Positions 1 to 8,879 of a stretch of DNA of 64,000 nt are shown here, one piece after another (positions within the stretch are counted from its first letter, which is position 1; each line of letters begins with the position of its first letter). The notes beneath the pieces were generated by a model. The model saw only the letters and a list, made by a program, of their open reading frames with translations. It did no database searches and was not told the DNA's origin. A program made the position numbers and the translations under genes. This DNA comes from Actinomadura macrotermitis. Lineage in GTDB: Bacteria > Actinomycetota > Actinomycetes > Streptosporangiales > Streptosporangiaceae. The DNA lies in NCBI RefSeq assembly GCF_009604375.1, contig NZ_WEGH01000002.1, positions 1,760,073-1,824,072 on the forward strand, written 5' to 3'.

Positions 1-635
1 CCGCGCTCCTTGGCGACCCGGATCAGGTTGGCGGCGACCTCGCGGATCTGGGTGACGCCGCCGGGCGCGCCGTCGACCTCCGCGGTGCCGATCGTCTGGA
101 TCGAGTCGACCACGATCAAGGACGGCTCGACCGCGTCGACGTGGCCGAGCACGGCCGACAGCTCGGTCTCGGCGGCCAGGTACAGCCGGTCGGTGATCGC
201 GCCGATCCGGTCGGCGCGCAGCCGGACCTGCTCGGCCGACTCCTCCCCGGTGATGTACAGGACGGAGGAGGTGCCCGTGCCGCCCGTAGTGGTGGAGGCG
301 AGGGCGGCGACCTCCAGCAGCAGGGTGGACTTGCCGATGCCGGGCTCGCCCGCCAGCAGCAGCACGGCGCCGGGCACGATGCCGCCGCCGAGCACCCGGT
401 CGAGCTCGTCCAGCCCGGTCGGGCGGGTCTGCGCGGAGCGCACGTCGACCTGGCCGATCGGCCGCGCGGGCGCGCTGACCGGGCCCGCCGTCACCACCCG
501 GGCCGCGGCGGCGCTGGACCCCTCGATGATCGTGCCCCAGGCCTGGCACTCGCCGCAGCGGCCCACCCACTTGGAGGTCTGCCAGCCGCACTCCGAGCAC
601 CGGTAGGCGGCCTTGGCCGTCTTCACCTTCGCCAT
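1..635 (-). CDS. radA: DNA repair protein RadA (N-terminal part; runs off the window)
   Basis: RadA is a RecA-like ATPase that helps process recombination intermediates during DNA repair. The visible part begins MAKVKTAKAAYRCSECGW and carries the N-terminal four-cysteine zinc finger (CSEC...CGEC). It continues with a Walker A motif, GEPGIGKST, and a Walker B segment, LIVVDSIQT, followed by the core. The reading frame is open to the left edge, so the C-terminal Lon-like domain is outside. The ATG at 635-633 is preceded by TACGCT and exactly 7 bases, the actinobacterial leaderless promoter pattern, and there is no Shine-Dalgarno. Family assignment is secure. Confidence 0.95.
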   Translation of the reverse strand, partial: MAKVKTAKAAYRCSECGWQTSKWVGRCGECQAWGTIIEGSSAAAARVVTAGPVSAPARPIGQVDVRSAQTRPTGLDELDRVLGGGIVPGAVLLLAGEPGIGKSTLLLEVAALASTTTGGTGTSSVLYITGEESAEQVRLRADRIGAITDRLYLAAETELSAVLGHVDAVEPSLIVVDSIQTIGTAEVDGAPGGVTQIREVAANLIRVAKER

Positions 636-642
636 GGCCCGA

Positions 643-648
643 AGCGTA
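643..648 (-). promoter_or_regulatory. -10 element of a probable leaderless radA promoter
   Basis: TACGCT read on the minus strand lies 7 bases before the radA ATG. The TANNNT-N7-ATG layout puts transcription start at or beside the start codon. No clear -35 was seen. Confidence 0.5.
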
Positions 649-809
649 CGGCCGGCCACCGACAGTTCGGTCCCGGTCCGTGGGGCCGGCCGGAACTTCT
701 GTGACTTATGGTGTTCAGGCAATCACGACCAGTTATGGCCATCTGCGTTGACGGAGGCGTCGGGCCGGCCGTCTGCTGTCAGAGGGCCCCGGTGAAAGGA
801 CCGCACGGC

Positions 810-1658
810 ATGCTGCTGAAGAAGGCGCTGGGGCTCGGGGCGGCCGTGGCGGCGGTACTGGCGCTCGGCGCGCCGGCGCAGGCCGCGCCGTCGGGGGGCG
901 GATATGTGGCGCTGGGCGACTCGTTCACCGCCGGGCCGCTCATCCCGAACCCCGCCGGCCGGCCGGCGGGGTGCATGCGGTCGGACCACAACTACCCCTC
1001 GCTCGTTGCCGCCCGTATCGGGGCCCGGCTGACCGACGTGAGCTGCAGCGGCGCCGAGACCACCGACATGACGGCCCCGCAGCGCACCTCGCTCGGCGTC
1101 AACCCGCCCCAGCTGAACGCGCTCACCCGCCGCACCCGCCTGGTGTCCCTCGGCATCGGCGGCAACGACCTCGGCTTCAGCGAGATCACCGTGGCGTGCG
1201 GGCTGGCGAGCGTCACCGACCCGCTCGGCGCGCCCTGCACCGCCCGCTTCGGCGACCGGATCGCCCGCCGCGTCGACGCCGTCGCGCCGAAGGTCGCCGC
1301 GGTGCTCGCCGGGATCCGCCGCCGCGCGCCCCGGGCACGGGTGCTGGTCGTCGGCTACCTGCGGCTGGTGCCCGGCGCGCCCGGCTGCTGGCCCGCCGTC
1401 CCGATCGCCCGCGGCGACCTGGCGTTCCTGGACGGCGCCGAACGCCGCCTCAACCGCATGCTCGCCGAACAGGCCAGGGCGGTCGGCGCGACCTTCGTGG
1501 ACACCTACCGGGGCGGCCTCGGCCACGACATGTGCGCCCGCCCCGGCCGCAAGTGGGTCGAGGGCATCGTGCTGACCTCCCCGGCGGCCCCGGTCCACCC
1601 CAACCAGGCCGGAATGCGCGAGGTGGCCCGCCGCGTCACCGCCGCCCTGGACGCCTGA
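810..1658 (+). CDS. secreted SGNH-family lipase/esterase
   Basis: Predicted extracellular SGNH (GDSL) hydrolase of 282 residues, acting on lipid or ester substrates. Residues 1-25 are a signal peptide (MLLKKALG..., hydrophobic stretch, APAQA cleavage region). The catalytic serine lies in GDSFTAG (residues 36-42). GGND supplies block III and VHPNQAG near the C-terminus the catalytic Asp/His block V. Several cysteines suggest disulphides, as in actinomycete secreted lipases. I chose ATG 810 because AAAGGA lies 9 bases upstream; a GTG at 792 is in frame but would put charged residues before the signal peptide. Substrate cannot be read from sequence. Confidence 0.88.
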   Translation: MLLKKALGLGAAVAAVLALGAPAQAAPSGGGYVALGDSFTAGPLIPNPAGRPAGCMRSDHNYPSLVAARIGARLTDVSCSGAETTDMTAPQRTSLGVNPPQLNALTRRTRLVSLGIGGNDLGFSEITVACGLASVTDPLGAPCTARFGDRIARRVDAVAPKVAAVLAGIRRRAPRARVLVVGYLRLVPGAPGCWPAVPIARGDLAFLDGAERRLNRMLAEQARAVGATFVDTYRGGLGHDMCARPGRKWVEGIVLTSPAAPVHPNQAGMREVARRVTAALDA

Positions 1659-1659
1659 C

Positions 1660-2709
1660 CTACCCCTTGCGGGCGCGGTCGATCAGGTCGGTGAGGTGCT
1701 CCGTCACCACGGCGGGGCGCTCCAGCATGGACATGTGGCCGGCGACCGGGATGACCTCCAGCCGCGCCGACGGCACGCAGGAGGCGATCTTCAGGCTGTG
1801 CCCGACCGGGGTCATCATGTCGTTCTCGGCGCTGATGACCAGGGTGTCGACGCCGCCGAGGTGCGCGCAGTCGCTGATCACGTCATGGGTGATCATCGAG
1901 TGGAAGAAGTCGATGAGGGCGTCCATCCGGGTCTCGGCCATCATCTGCTCGGCGAAGGCGACCGCGGCGGGGCTCGCGTCGGGGCCGAAGGCGATCAGGT
2001 CCTCGATCAGCACCGAGCCGTCGCGGCCGAGGTGGCGCACCTTCTCGATGAGCGCCGAGCCCGCGCCGACGGCGCGCAGCGCGCGCGGCAGCACCCGCTG
2101 GGTGACGCGGGCGAGGGCGGCCGGCAGGCCGAGGGTGACCGAGCCGAGCTCGCCCGAGGAGGTGTTGAGCAGGCCGATCCCGACGACCTTGCGGCCGAGC
2201 GTCTCGCTGTACTCGTCGGCGAACCGCAGCGTCGTCATGCCGCCCATGGAGTGGCCGACCAGGACGACCGGGGTGTCCTCGGGGACGGTCTGGTCGATGA
2301 CGTCCTTCAGGTCGTGCGCGAGGCGCGGCAGCCCGTAGTCGTCGCGGGCGCCGCCGTCGGAGCGGCCGTGGCCGCGCTGGTCCCAGAAGACCAGGCGGGC
2401 CTGGCCGCGCAGCGCCTTGCGCTGGAAGTGCCAGGAGTCCTGGGTGAGGGTCCAGCCGTGCGAGAACACCACGGCGAGGTCGGTGCGGTCCTCGCCGTCG
2501 ATCTCGGCGTACAGGCGGGTGCCGTCGGCGGCGCGGACCGGGACCGGGCGGCCGCGCAGCGACCCGAACGGCTCGCCGGCGTAGGGGTCGGGCCGCATCC
2601 GCAGCCGGCGGACGGCGCGGCGCTGGGCGGCCAGCCCCGCCCCGGTGGCGCCCGCGCCGAGCGCGGTGGCGGCGAGGATGTTGCGGCTCGTCCTGGCGGC
2701 ACGTCCCAT
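1660..2709 (-). CDS. alpha/beta-fold hydrolase
   Basis: A 349-residue alpha/beta hydrolase. After a short basic N-terminus and a hydrophobic segment (ILAATALGAGATGAGLAA) that may anchor or export it, the core shows the oxyanion region FSHGWT, the nucleophile elbow GHSMGG, the acid region SAENDMMTP and the catalytic His in VAGHMSMLERP. The ATG at 2709 has GGGAGG seven bases upstream; an ATG at 2742 is in frame but has no comparable site. It converges on the SGNH lipase with one base between the stop codons. Substrate unknown; similar proteins are annotated as lipases or haloperoxidase-like hydrolases. Confidence 0.85.
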   Translation of the reverse strand: MGRAARTSRNILAATALGAGATGAGLAAQRRAVRRLRMRPDPYAGEPFGSLRGRPVPVRAADGTRLYAEIDGEDRTDLAVVFSHGWTLTQDSWHFQRKALRGQARLVFWDQRGHGRSDGGARDDYGLPRLAHDLKDVIDQTVPEDTPVVLVGHSMGGMTTLRFADEYSETLGRKVVGIGLLNTSSGELGSVTLGLPAALARVTQRVLPRALRAVGAGSALIEKVRHLGRDGSVLIEDLIAFGPDASPAAVAFAEQMMAETRMDALIDFFHSMITHDVISDCAHLGGVDTLVISAENDMMTPVGHSLKIASCVPSARLEVIPVAGHMSMLERPAVVTEHLTDLIDRARKG

Positions 2710-2783
2710 GTCCGACCCTCCCAAGTTCGTTGGACGGGTCATTGTTGTACATCTATCCAACAGGCGGGAGGGCGGGGGGTGGC

Positions 2784-3482
2784 TCAGCGCGCCCGCCACC
2801 AGATGTTGATCGCGTAGTCGACCTCCAGGCCGTCGTGCTCGCGCAGGAAGGTCTCGGCGAGCGCGGCCGGGAACTCGATCTTCAGCACCGCCGCCAGGTC
2901 CGCGCGCGACCCGAACACCCACCGGATCATCAGGGGTTCGCGCTGGTAGCCGCGGCGCGTCCAGAACCGCTCCACCGCCGCCGGGTCGTAGGACGGCAGG
3001 CCGCGCCGGAACCAGCCGCCGAACGTGGAGCGGGTCGCGTCGTTGTCGATGACGAACACCGCGCCGCCGCGCCGCACGACCCGGTCCAGTTCGGCGAGGC
3101 CCGGTTCGCAGCCCGGCCCGAAGAAGTACGCCCACCGTGCGTGCACGACATCGACCGAAGCGTCCGGAAGTGGCAATGCCTGTGCCGTGCCCACACGCAC
3201 CGTGACGTTCGGCAGGTCGCGCACGCGCGCGCGGGCGGCCGCGGCGAGCCGGGCGTGCGGCTCCACACCGACGACCCGGGCCGCCTCCCGGGCGAACATC
3301 GGCAGGTGGAAGCCGGTGCCGCAGCCGAGGTCCAGCACGGTCGCGCCGGCCCACGGGCGCAGGCGCCGCAGGGCCGCCTCGATCGCGCCGTCGGGATCCA
3401 CGGCACGGTTCTCGATCTCATAGACCTGAGGGGAGTTCCAGATGTTGGGGCTCGGCACGGCCCCGGGCGCGATGTCGACCAC
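2784..3482 (-). CDS. class I SAM-dependent methyltransferase
   Basis: A 232-residue Rossmann methyltransferase. Motif I is VLDLGCGTG at about residues 49-57, followed by the acidic motif II (VVGVEPHARL) and motif post-I (PDASVDVVHARWAYFFG). The fold matches the Methyltransf_11/UbiE-like group, but the substrate is not predictable. It starts with GTG at 3482 without an evident Shine-Dalgarno. It is transcribed with the alpha/beta hydrolase gene downstream on the same strand and lies head-to-head with the isomerase gene. Confidence 0.82.
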   Translation of the reverse strand: MVDIAPGAVPSPNIWNSPQVYEIENRAVDPDGAIEAALRRLRPWAGATVLDLGCGTGFHLPMFAREAARVVGVEPHARLAAAARARVRDLPNVTVRVGTAQALPLPDASVDVVHARWAYFFGPGCEPGLAELDRVVRRGGAVFVIDNDATRSTFGGWFRRGLPSYDPAAVERFWTRRGYQREPLMIRWVFGSRADLAAVLKIEFPAALAETFLREHDGLEVDYAINIWWRAR

Positions 3483-3669
3483 AACGACAGAGCGTAGTCA
3501 CCGCATCCGTCAAGAAATGAGCATCACCCAGGGGCATGGGTTTCATCGCGGCTCCGGGCGAATAGGCTTTCCGTTGCGTGGGGCGCCGCCGGGCGCCGGC
3601 AGGACCTTGCCGCCGCCGGGGGGCGCGTCCGCGCCGTCAACCGCCGAGCGACCACCTGGCGAGGGAGCC

Positions 3670-4554
3670 TTGACCCCGCAGCACAACGGCGCCACCACCC
3701 CGGCGATCCGCGTCCCGGACGCCCCGATCACGCTGTCCACGGCGTCGGTCTACCCCGAGAAGGTGCCGAGCGCCTTCGAGATCGCGGCGCTGCTGGGCTA
3801 CGACGGCGTCGAGGTCATGGTGTCCACCGACGCCTCCTCGCAGGACCTGAGCGTGCTGCGCCGGCTGTCGGACTACCACCAGGTCCCGATCAAGTCGATC
3901 CACGCGCCCTGCCTGCTGCTCACCCAGCGGGTCTGGGGCCGCGAGCCGTGGGGCAAGCTGATCCGCTCCAAGGAGGTCGCCGAGGAGCTCGGCGCCGAGG
4001 TCGTGGTGGTGCACCCGCCGTTCCGCTGGCAGCGCGACTACGCCCGCGAGTTCGTCGAGGGCATCGCCCGCATGCAGGACGAGACCGACGTGCTGTTCGC
4101 GGTCGAGAACATGTTCCCGCTGAAGGCGCGCGGCGCCGAGGCCGGCATGTACGCCCCCGACTGGAACCCCGTCGACCAGGACTACCCGCACGTCACCCTG
4201 GACCTGTCGCACACCGCGGTGTCCGGTTCGGACGCGATGGCGATGGCCGCCGACCTCGGCGACCGGCTGCGCCACATCCACCTGGCCGACGGCGTCGGCG
4301 TCACCAACAAGGACGAGCACCTGGTGCCGGGCCGCGGCGCCCAGCCGTGCGGGCCGATGCTGGAGACCCTCGCCGAGGGCGGCTTCGCCGGGCACGTCGT
4401 GCTGGAGGTCAACACCCGCCGCGCCGACAGCCGCGCCGAGCGGATGGAGGACCTGGCCGAGGCCCTGGCGTTCGCCCGGCTGCACCTGGCCGCGGCCGAC
4501 CGCACCTGGCAGGTCACCTCCCGCGGCGAGGTGACCCGCCGGGGCGCCACGTGA
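3670..4554 (+). CDS. sugar phosphate isomerase/epimerase (xylose isomerase-like TIM barrel)
   Basis: A 294-residue AP-endonuclease-2/xylose-isomerase-like TIM barrel. Metal-ligand motifs of the family are visible: EVMVSTD, SIHAPC, VVVHPPF, FAVENMF, TLDLSHT, HIHLADG, and E in VLEVNTR. I prefer TTG at 3670, with CGAGGGAG just upstream, over more distal starts that would add a low-complexity Gly/Pro/Arg leader. The stop overlaps the GTG of the TetR gene (GTGA), so the two are translationally coupled. Substrate is unknown; relatives act on sugars, inositols or sugar acids. Confidence 0.83.
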   Translation: MTPQHNGATTPAIRVPDAPITLSTASVYPEKVPSAFEIAALLGYDGVEVMVSTDASSQDLSVLRRLSDYHQVPIKSIHAPCLLLTQRVWGREPWGKLIRSKEVAEELGAEVVVVHPPFRWQRDYAREFVEGIARMQDETDVLFAVENMFPLKARGAEAGMYAPDWNPVDQDYPHVTLDLSHTAVSGSDAMAMAADLGDRLRHIHLADGVGVTNKDEHLVPGRGAQPCGPMLETLAEGGFAGHVVLEVNTRRADSRAERMEDLAEALAFARLHLAAADRTWQVTSRGEVTRRGAT

Positions 4555-5126
4555 GCCGACCGCCCGGACGCCGCCCGGGGCCGACCGAGACCCGCGAGGC
4601 GATCCTGGCCGCGGCCCGCGAGCTGTTCGGCGACAAGGGCTACGACGGCGCCTCGCTGCGCGCCATCGCCCGCGCCGCGGGCGTCGACCCGGCGCTGGTG
4701 CACCACTTCTTCGGCAACAAGGAGGGCGTGTTCGTCGCGGCGATGCGCTTCCCGGTCGACCCCGCCGAGCTGCTGACCCGGATCGCGCCGGCCGGCCGCG
4801 AGGGCGTCGGCGAGGCGATGGCCCGGTCGTTCCTGGAGATCTGGGAGGACCCGGCCCGCCGCGCGCCGATCCTGGCGATGCTGCGCTCGGCGATGACCAA
4901 CGAGAAGGCCGCCGCGATGATGCGCGAGTTCGTCACCGCCGCGCTGTTCGCCCGCGCCGCCGAGAAGTACGGCATCCCGCCGGTGCGGGTGAACGCCGCC
5001 GCCGGGCAGCTCATCGGGGTGGTGATCCTGCGCCACGTCCTGAAGGTGGAGCCGATCGCGTCGGCGCCGGTGGACGAGCTGGTCACGATGCTCGCGCCCG
5101 CCCTCCAGCTCCATCTCGGCGAGTAG
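4551..5126 (+). CDS. TetR/AcrR-family transcriptional regulator
   Basis: A 191-residue TetR regulator. The N-terminal helix-turn-helix (residues about 15-60) has the family signature AARELFGDKGYDGASLRAIARAAGVDPALVHHFFGNKEGVF; the C-terminal part resembles the TetR_C_20-like ligand domain. Its GTG overlaps the stop of the isomerase gene by 4 bases. A near-perfect 20-bp palindrome lies 48 bases after its stop, over the promoter and start codon of the ABC transporter genes. The likely role is repression of that exporter, though this is inferred from position. Confidence 0.9.
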   Translation: MSRPPGRRPGPTETREAILAAARELFGDKGYDGASLRAIARAAGVDPALVHHFFGNKEGVFVAAMRFPVDPAELLTRIAPAGREGVGEAMARSFLEIWEDPARRAPILAMLRSAMTNEKAAAMMREFVTAALFARAAEKYGIPPVRVNAAAGQLIGVVILRHVLKVEPIASAPVDELVTMLAPALQLHLGE

Positions 5127-5148
5127 GGCCTTACCCCTGTGCGGACCC

Positions 5149-5177
5149 TTGACGGGGGACAGGTGCCGGCTTAAATT
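5149..5177 (+). promoter_or_regulatory. promoter of the ABC exporter operon
   Basis: TTGACG at 5149-5154, a 17-base spacer and TAAATT at 5172-5177 form a good sigma-70-type promoter. The predicted transcription start falls at about 5184, on the ATG itself, so the mRNA should be leaderless. Confidence 0.7.
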
Positions 5178-5193
5178 CAACATATGATGAATT
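5174..5193. promoter_or_regulatory. probable TetR operator palindrome
   Basis: A 20-bp inverted repeat centred on CATATG, with arms AATTCA/TGAATT; 18 of 20 positions are symmetric. It covers the -10 box, the predicted start of transcription and the ATG. Its size and symmetry fit TetR operators, and a TetR gene ends 48 bases upstream. Confidence 0.7.
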
Positions 5194-5915
5194 CAGGTCC
5201 GGCGATCCGGGTGCAGGGGCTGCGGGTCGTTCGCGGCGGGCGCGAGGTGCTGCACGACCTGGCGTTCGAGGTGCCCCGGGGCACGATCGTCGGCCTGCTC
5301 GGGCCGAGCGGGTGCGGCAAGACGACCCTGATCCGGGCGCTGGTCGGGGTGCAGGTCGTGCGGAGCGGCACGGTGACCGTGCTCGGCGAGCCGGCCGGGG
5401 CGCCCGGGCTGCGGCGCCGCGTCGGGTACGCCACCCAGAAGCCCGCGGTGTACGGCGACCTCAGCGTCGCCGAGAACCTGCGCTACTTCGCCGCCATGCT
5501 CGGCGCGCCGCGCTCCGACGTGGCCCGGGTGATCGACGAGGTCGGGCTCGGGCGGCACCGCGACCAGGTCGTGGCGACCCTGTCGGGCGGGCAGCTGAGC
5601 CGGGTGAACCTGGCCGCCGCGCTGCTCGGCGGGCCCGAGCTGCTGGTGCTGGACGAGCCGACCGTCGGCCTGGACCCGGTGCTGCGCCAGGAGCTGTGGG
5701 AGCTGTTCCGCGAGCTGGCGGCCGGCGGGGCGACGCTGGTGGTGTCCAGCCACGTCATGGACGAGGCCGGCCGCACCGACCGGCTGCTGCTGATGCGCGA
5801 GGGCCTGATCCTCGCCGACGGCACGCCCGAGGCGCTGCGCGCCCGCACCGGCGCGCGCGACCTGGAGGAGGCCTTCCTCCAGCTCATCACCGAGCAGTCC
5901 GGGAGCGCGGCATGA
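5184..5915 (+). CDS. ABC transporter ATP-binding protein (drug-exporter type)
   Basis: A 243-residue ATPase of a DrrA-like ABC exporter. Walker A is GPSGCGKT (40-47), the signature LSGGQLSRV, Walker B LLVLDEP, and the H-loop SSHVMDEA. The first codons are ATGATG; ATG 5184 coincides with the predicted transcription start, and no Shine-Dalgarno is present, so leaderless translation is likely. It overlaps the permease gene by ATGA. With the TetR gene upstream this looks like an inducible efflux cassette; the substrate is unknown. Confidence 0.92.
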   Translation: MMNSGPAIRVQGLRVVRGGREVLHDLAFEVPRGTIVGLLGPSGCGKTTLIRALVGVQVVRSGTVTVLGEPAGAPGLRRRVGYATQKPAVYGDLSVAENLRYFAAMLGAPRSDVARVIDEVGLGRHRDQVVATLSGGQLSRVNLAAALLGGPELLVLDEPTVGLDPVLRQELWELFRELAAGGATLVVSSHVMDEAGRTDRLLLMREGLILADGTPEALRARTGARDLEEAFLQLITEQSGSAA

Positions 5916-6646
5916 ACGTCTCGATCACGCTGGCCACCACCCGCCGCATCCTGGCCCAGCTGCGCCACGACCACCGCACGCTCGGCATGCTGATCGGGGT
6001 GCCCGCGCTGCTGATGGTGCTGCTGCGCTACGTCTTCGACCGGCCGGGCCTGTTCGACCGGGTCGGGCCGCTGCTGATCGCGGTCTTCCCGTTCGTGATC
6101 ATGTTCATCGTGACCAGCGTCGGCACGCTGCGCGAGCGCACCGGCGGCACCCTGGAGCGGCTGATGACCACGCCGATGGCCAAGCTGGACCTGCTGCTCG
6201 GCTACGCGCTGGCGTTCGGGCTGCTGGCGCTGGTGCAGGTCGGCGTGGTGCTGGCGATCTCGCTGACCTGGCTCGGCCTGGACCTGCACGGCTCGGCCTG
6301 GTCGCTGCTGCTGGTGGCGGTGCTGGACGCCCTGCTCGGGATGGCCCTCGGGCTGCTGGCCAGCGCGTTCGCCCGCACCGAGTTCCAGGCGGTGCAGTTC
6401 ATGCCCGCGTTCGTGCTGCCGCAGGTGCTGCTCTGCGGGCTGCTGATGCCGCGCGCCCAGATGGCGTCCTGGCTGGAGGCGGTCTCGGACGTGCTGCCGC
6501 TGACGTACGCGGTGGAGGCGATGCGCGAGGTCAGCGCCAGGAGCGAGGTCACCGGCACGCTGCTGCGCGACATGCTGGTCATCGCGGGCTGCACGGTGCT
6601 CGCGCTGGTGCTGGGCGCGGCTACGCTGCGGCGTCGTACCCCTTAA
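5912..6646 (+). CDS. ABC-2 type transporter permease
   Basis: A 244-residue membrane protein with about six hydrophobic segments, matching ABC-2 permeases of DrrB type. The GTLRERTGGTLERLMTTPM segment is the conserved cytoplasmic loop that contacts the ATPase. It starts at ATG 5912 within the stop of the ATPase gene (ATGA), consistent with 1:1 translation of the half-transporter subunits. Substrate unknown. Confidence 0.9.
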   Translation: MNVSITLATTRRILAQLRHDHRTLGMLIGVPALLMVLLRYVFDRPGLFDRVGPLLIAVFPFVIMFIVTSVGTLRERTGGTLERLMTTPMAKLDLLLGYALAFGLLALVQVGVVLAISLTWLGLDLHGSAWSLLLVAVLDALLGMALGLLASAFARTEFQAVQFMPAFVLPQVLLCGLLMPRAQMASWLEAVSDVLPLTYAVEAMREVSARSEVTGTLLRDMLVIAGCTVLALVLGAATLRRRTP

Positions 6647-6694
6647 GCACCTTTTAAGCAAAAATGAGGCATTGGCCTGGTAATCTCCGGCGCC

Positions 6695-7831
6695 ATGACC
6701 CCGCGTGACATCCCCGGTTCCGAGCCGCCCGCCGCCGAGGCCGAGGCCCCGGCCGCGGAGCCGACGCCGACGCCGGCGGACGGGCCGCGCGAGGGCGGCG
6801 GCCACCGGCGCGGCAAGGGCAAGCGGCGCGTCTGGCCGCGCGTGCTGATCGCGATCGGGCTGTTCCTCGTCCTGCTGGTCGCCGGGATCGGCGGCCTGCT
6901 GTGGGAGCGCGAGTCGTCCCTGAACGGCAACATCAAGCGCCAGCAGGGCTGGCGGCCCGACGGGAACCGGCCCGGCCCCTCGGCCGAGGGCACCGACAAC
7001 TGGCTGCTCGTCGGCTCCGACACCCGCGCCGAGTCCGGCACCACCGGCAAGGGCAACGACGACCTGTGGAAGCCGGGCCAGCAGCGCTCGGACACGATCA
7101 TGCTGCTGCACCTGCCGGCCGACCGCAAGAAGGCCTACCTGCTGTCGTTCCCGCGCGACTCGTGGGTGGACGTCTCCGGCTACGGCAAGCAGAAGATCAA
7201 CGCGGCGTTCTCCTACGGCGGCCCGAAACTGCTGACCGAGACGATCGAGAAGCTCACCGGCGTCCGCATCGACCACTACGGCGCGATCGACTTCGAGGGC
7301 TTCAAGGCGATGACCGATGCCCTCGGCGGCGTCACCGTCGACATCAAGCAGAGCGTCTACGACCCCTCCCGGCACAAGAACTGGGAGGCCGGCAAGCAGA
7401 AGCTGGACGGCAAGGACGCGCTGCTGTTCGTCCGGCAGCGGCACAACCTGCCGAACGGCGACTTCGACCGGATCCGCCGCCAGCAGGCGTTCCTCGGCGC
7501 GCTCGCCCGGCAGGCCGCCGACGGCGGCACGCTCACCAACCCGATCAAGCTGAACCGCTTCCTGGAGGCGTTCACCAAGTCGATCACGGTGGACGACTCG
7601 ATGGACGCCGGCAAGCTGCGCTCGCTCGCGCTCGGCCTGCGCAACCTGCGCCCCGGCGACGTGACGTTCATGACCGCGCCGAACAAGGGCCCGGCGGCGC
7701 GCGGCAAGCAGAGCGTGGTGCTGCTCGACCCCAAGAAGGACGCCGCGCTGTTCGAGGCGATCAAGACCGCGGAGATGCCCGCCTACATCGCCAGGTACGG
7801 CGGCGGGAACCAGATCGGCCAGGTGTCGTGA
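6695..7831 (+). CDS. LCP (LytR-CpsA-Psr) family cell-wall polymer ligase
   Basis: A 378-residue membrane-anchored LCP protein, which transfers lipid-linked glycopolymers onto peptidoglycan. A proline/alanine-rich, then basic cytoplasmic N-terminus is followed by one transmembrane helix (about 48-70) and the extracellular LCP domain. Family residues are visible in VGSDTRAES, RSDTIMLLHL, SFPRDSWV and the Arg-rich DRIRRQQAFL. No C-terminal LytR_C domain is present. ATG 6695 has no Shine-Dalgarno; TAATCT 8 bases upstream suggests a leaderless or near-leaderless start. Confidence 0.92.
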   Translation: MTPRDIPGSEPPAAEAEAPAAEPTPTPADGPREGGGHRRGKGKRRVWPRVLIAIGLFLVLLVAGIGGLLWERESSLNGNIKRQQGWRPDGNRPGPSAEGTDNWLLVGSDTRAESGTTGKGNDDLWKPGQQRSDTIMLLHLPADRKKAYLLSFPRDSWVDVSGYGKQKINAAFSYGGPKLLTETIEKLTGVRIDHYGAIDFEGFKAMTDALGGVTVDIKQSVYDPSRHKNWEAGKQKLDGKDALLFVRQRHNLPNGDFDRIRRQQAFLGALARQAADGGTLTNPIKLNRFLEAFTKSITVDDSMDAGKLRSLALGLRNLRPGDVTFMTAPNKGPAARGKQSVVLLDPKKDAALFEAIKTAEMPAYIARYGGGNQIGQVS

Positions 7832-7902
7832 TCTCCGCCGGACGCCGGGTATGACCTGAGGAAGGCCGGACAGGGTGGTCCGGCCGGAAACGGGGATCGC
7901 CG

Positions 7903-8823
7903 GTGTTCCGTCAGGCACTGCTGGCCGCCGCTCGCAGCGGGGCCGTCCGCACGGTCGTGGAGAGGGCGCCGCTCAGCCGCGACGTCGTCCGCCGGTTCAT
8001 CGCGGGCGAGACGACCGAGGACGCGATGAAGGCCACCGAGCGGCTCGTCGGCGAAGGCCTCATGGTCTCCCTGGACGTCCTGGGGGAGGACGTCCAGGAC
8101 CGCGGGCAGGCCGAGACGACCGTCCGGAACTACACCGCGCTGCTGGACCGGCTCGCCGCGGCCGGCCTCGGCAACCGCGCCGAGGTGTCGCTGAAGCTGA
8201 CCGCCGTCGGGCAGGCCCTGGACGAGGACCTGGCGCTGGACAACGCCCGGCGGATCTGCGCCGCCGCCCGCACGGCGAGCACCACCGTCACGCTGGACAT
8301 GGAGGACCACACCACGGTCGACTCCACCCTGCGCGTGGTGACCGAGCTGCGCCGCGACTTCCCCGACGTCGGCGCCGTCATCCAGGCGTACCTGCGGCGC
8401 GCCGAGGAGCACTGCGCCGAGCTGGCCTACGAGGGCTCGCGGGTGCGGCTCTGCAAGGGCGCCTACGCCGCGCCCGACACGATCGCGTTCCAGAGCCGCG
8501 AGGACGTCGACAAGTCCTACGTGCGGTGCACGAAGGTCCTGATGGCCGGCAGCGGCTACCCGATGCTGGCCACCCACGACCCGCGCCTGATCGACATCGC
8601 CGGGGCGCTGGCCGTCATGAACGACCGCGACCCGGAGTCGTTCGAGTACCAGCTGCTCTACGGCATCCGCCCGAACGAGCAGCGGCGCCTGGCCGGGCAG
8701 GACGCGCAGGTGCGCGTCTACGTCGCCTACGGGGCCGAGTGGTACGGGTACTTCATGCGGCGCCTCGCCGAACGCCCCGCCAACCTGGCCTTCTTCCTGC
8801 GCTCCCTGGCCGGGAAGGGCTGA
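7903..8823 (+). CDS. proline dehydrogenase
   Basis: A 306-residue monofunctional FAD-dependent proline dehydrogenase, oxidising L-proline to pyrroline-5-carboxylate. It has the compact bacterial barrel with family motifs KLTAVG, TLDMED, RLCKGAY, LATHD and the C-terminal substrate motif YGIRPNEQRRLA. It lacks the pyrroline-5-carboxylate dehydrogenase domain of PutA, whose gene is not in the window. GTG 7903 is preceded by GGGGA. It lies just upstream of proC, which runs the opposite reaction; the 56-base gap may hold a separate proC promoter. Confidence 0.93.
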   Translation: MFRQALLAAARSGAVRTVVERAPLSRDVVRRFIAGETTEDAMKATERLVGEGLMVSLDVLGEDVQDRGQAETTVRNYTALLDRLAAAGLGNRAEVSLKLTAVGQALDEDLALDNARRICAAARTASTTVTLDMEDHTTVDSTLRVVTELRRDFPDVGAVIQAYLRRAEEHCAELAYEGSRVRLCKGAYAAPDTIAFQSREDVDKSYVRCTKVLMAGSGYPMLATHDPRLIDIAGALAVMNDRDPESFEYQLLYGIRPNEQRRLAGQDAQVRVYVAYGAEWYGYFMRRLAERPANLAFFLRSLAGKG

Positions 8824-8879
8824 CCGCCGCGCGCCACTAGGCTGGGGCCGTCGTTGAAACCCCACGTCAAGGTGTGCGC

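Noticed and set aside
5483..7918. Minus-strand open frame of about 811 codons opposite the ABC and LCP genes
   Set aside because: His/Gln/Arg/Gly-rich translation with no domain; it is antisense to well-supported genes.
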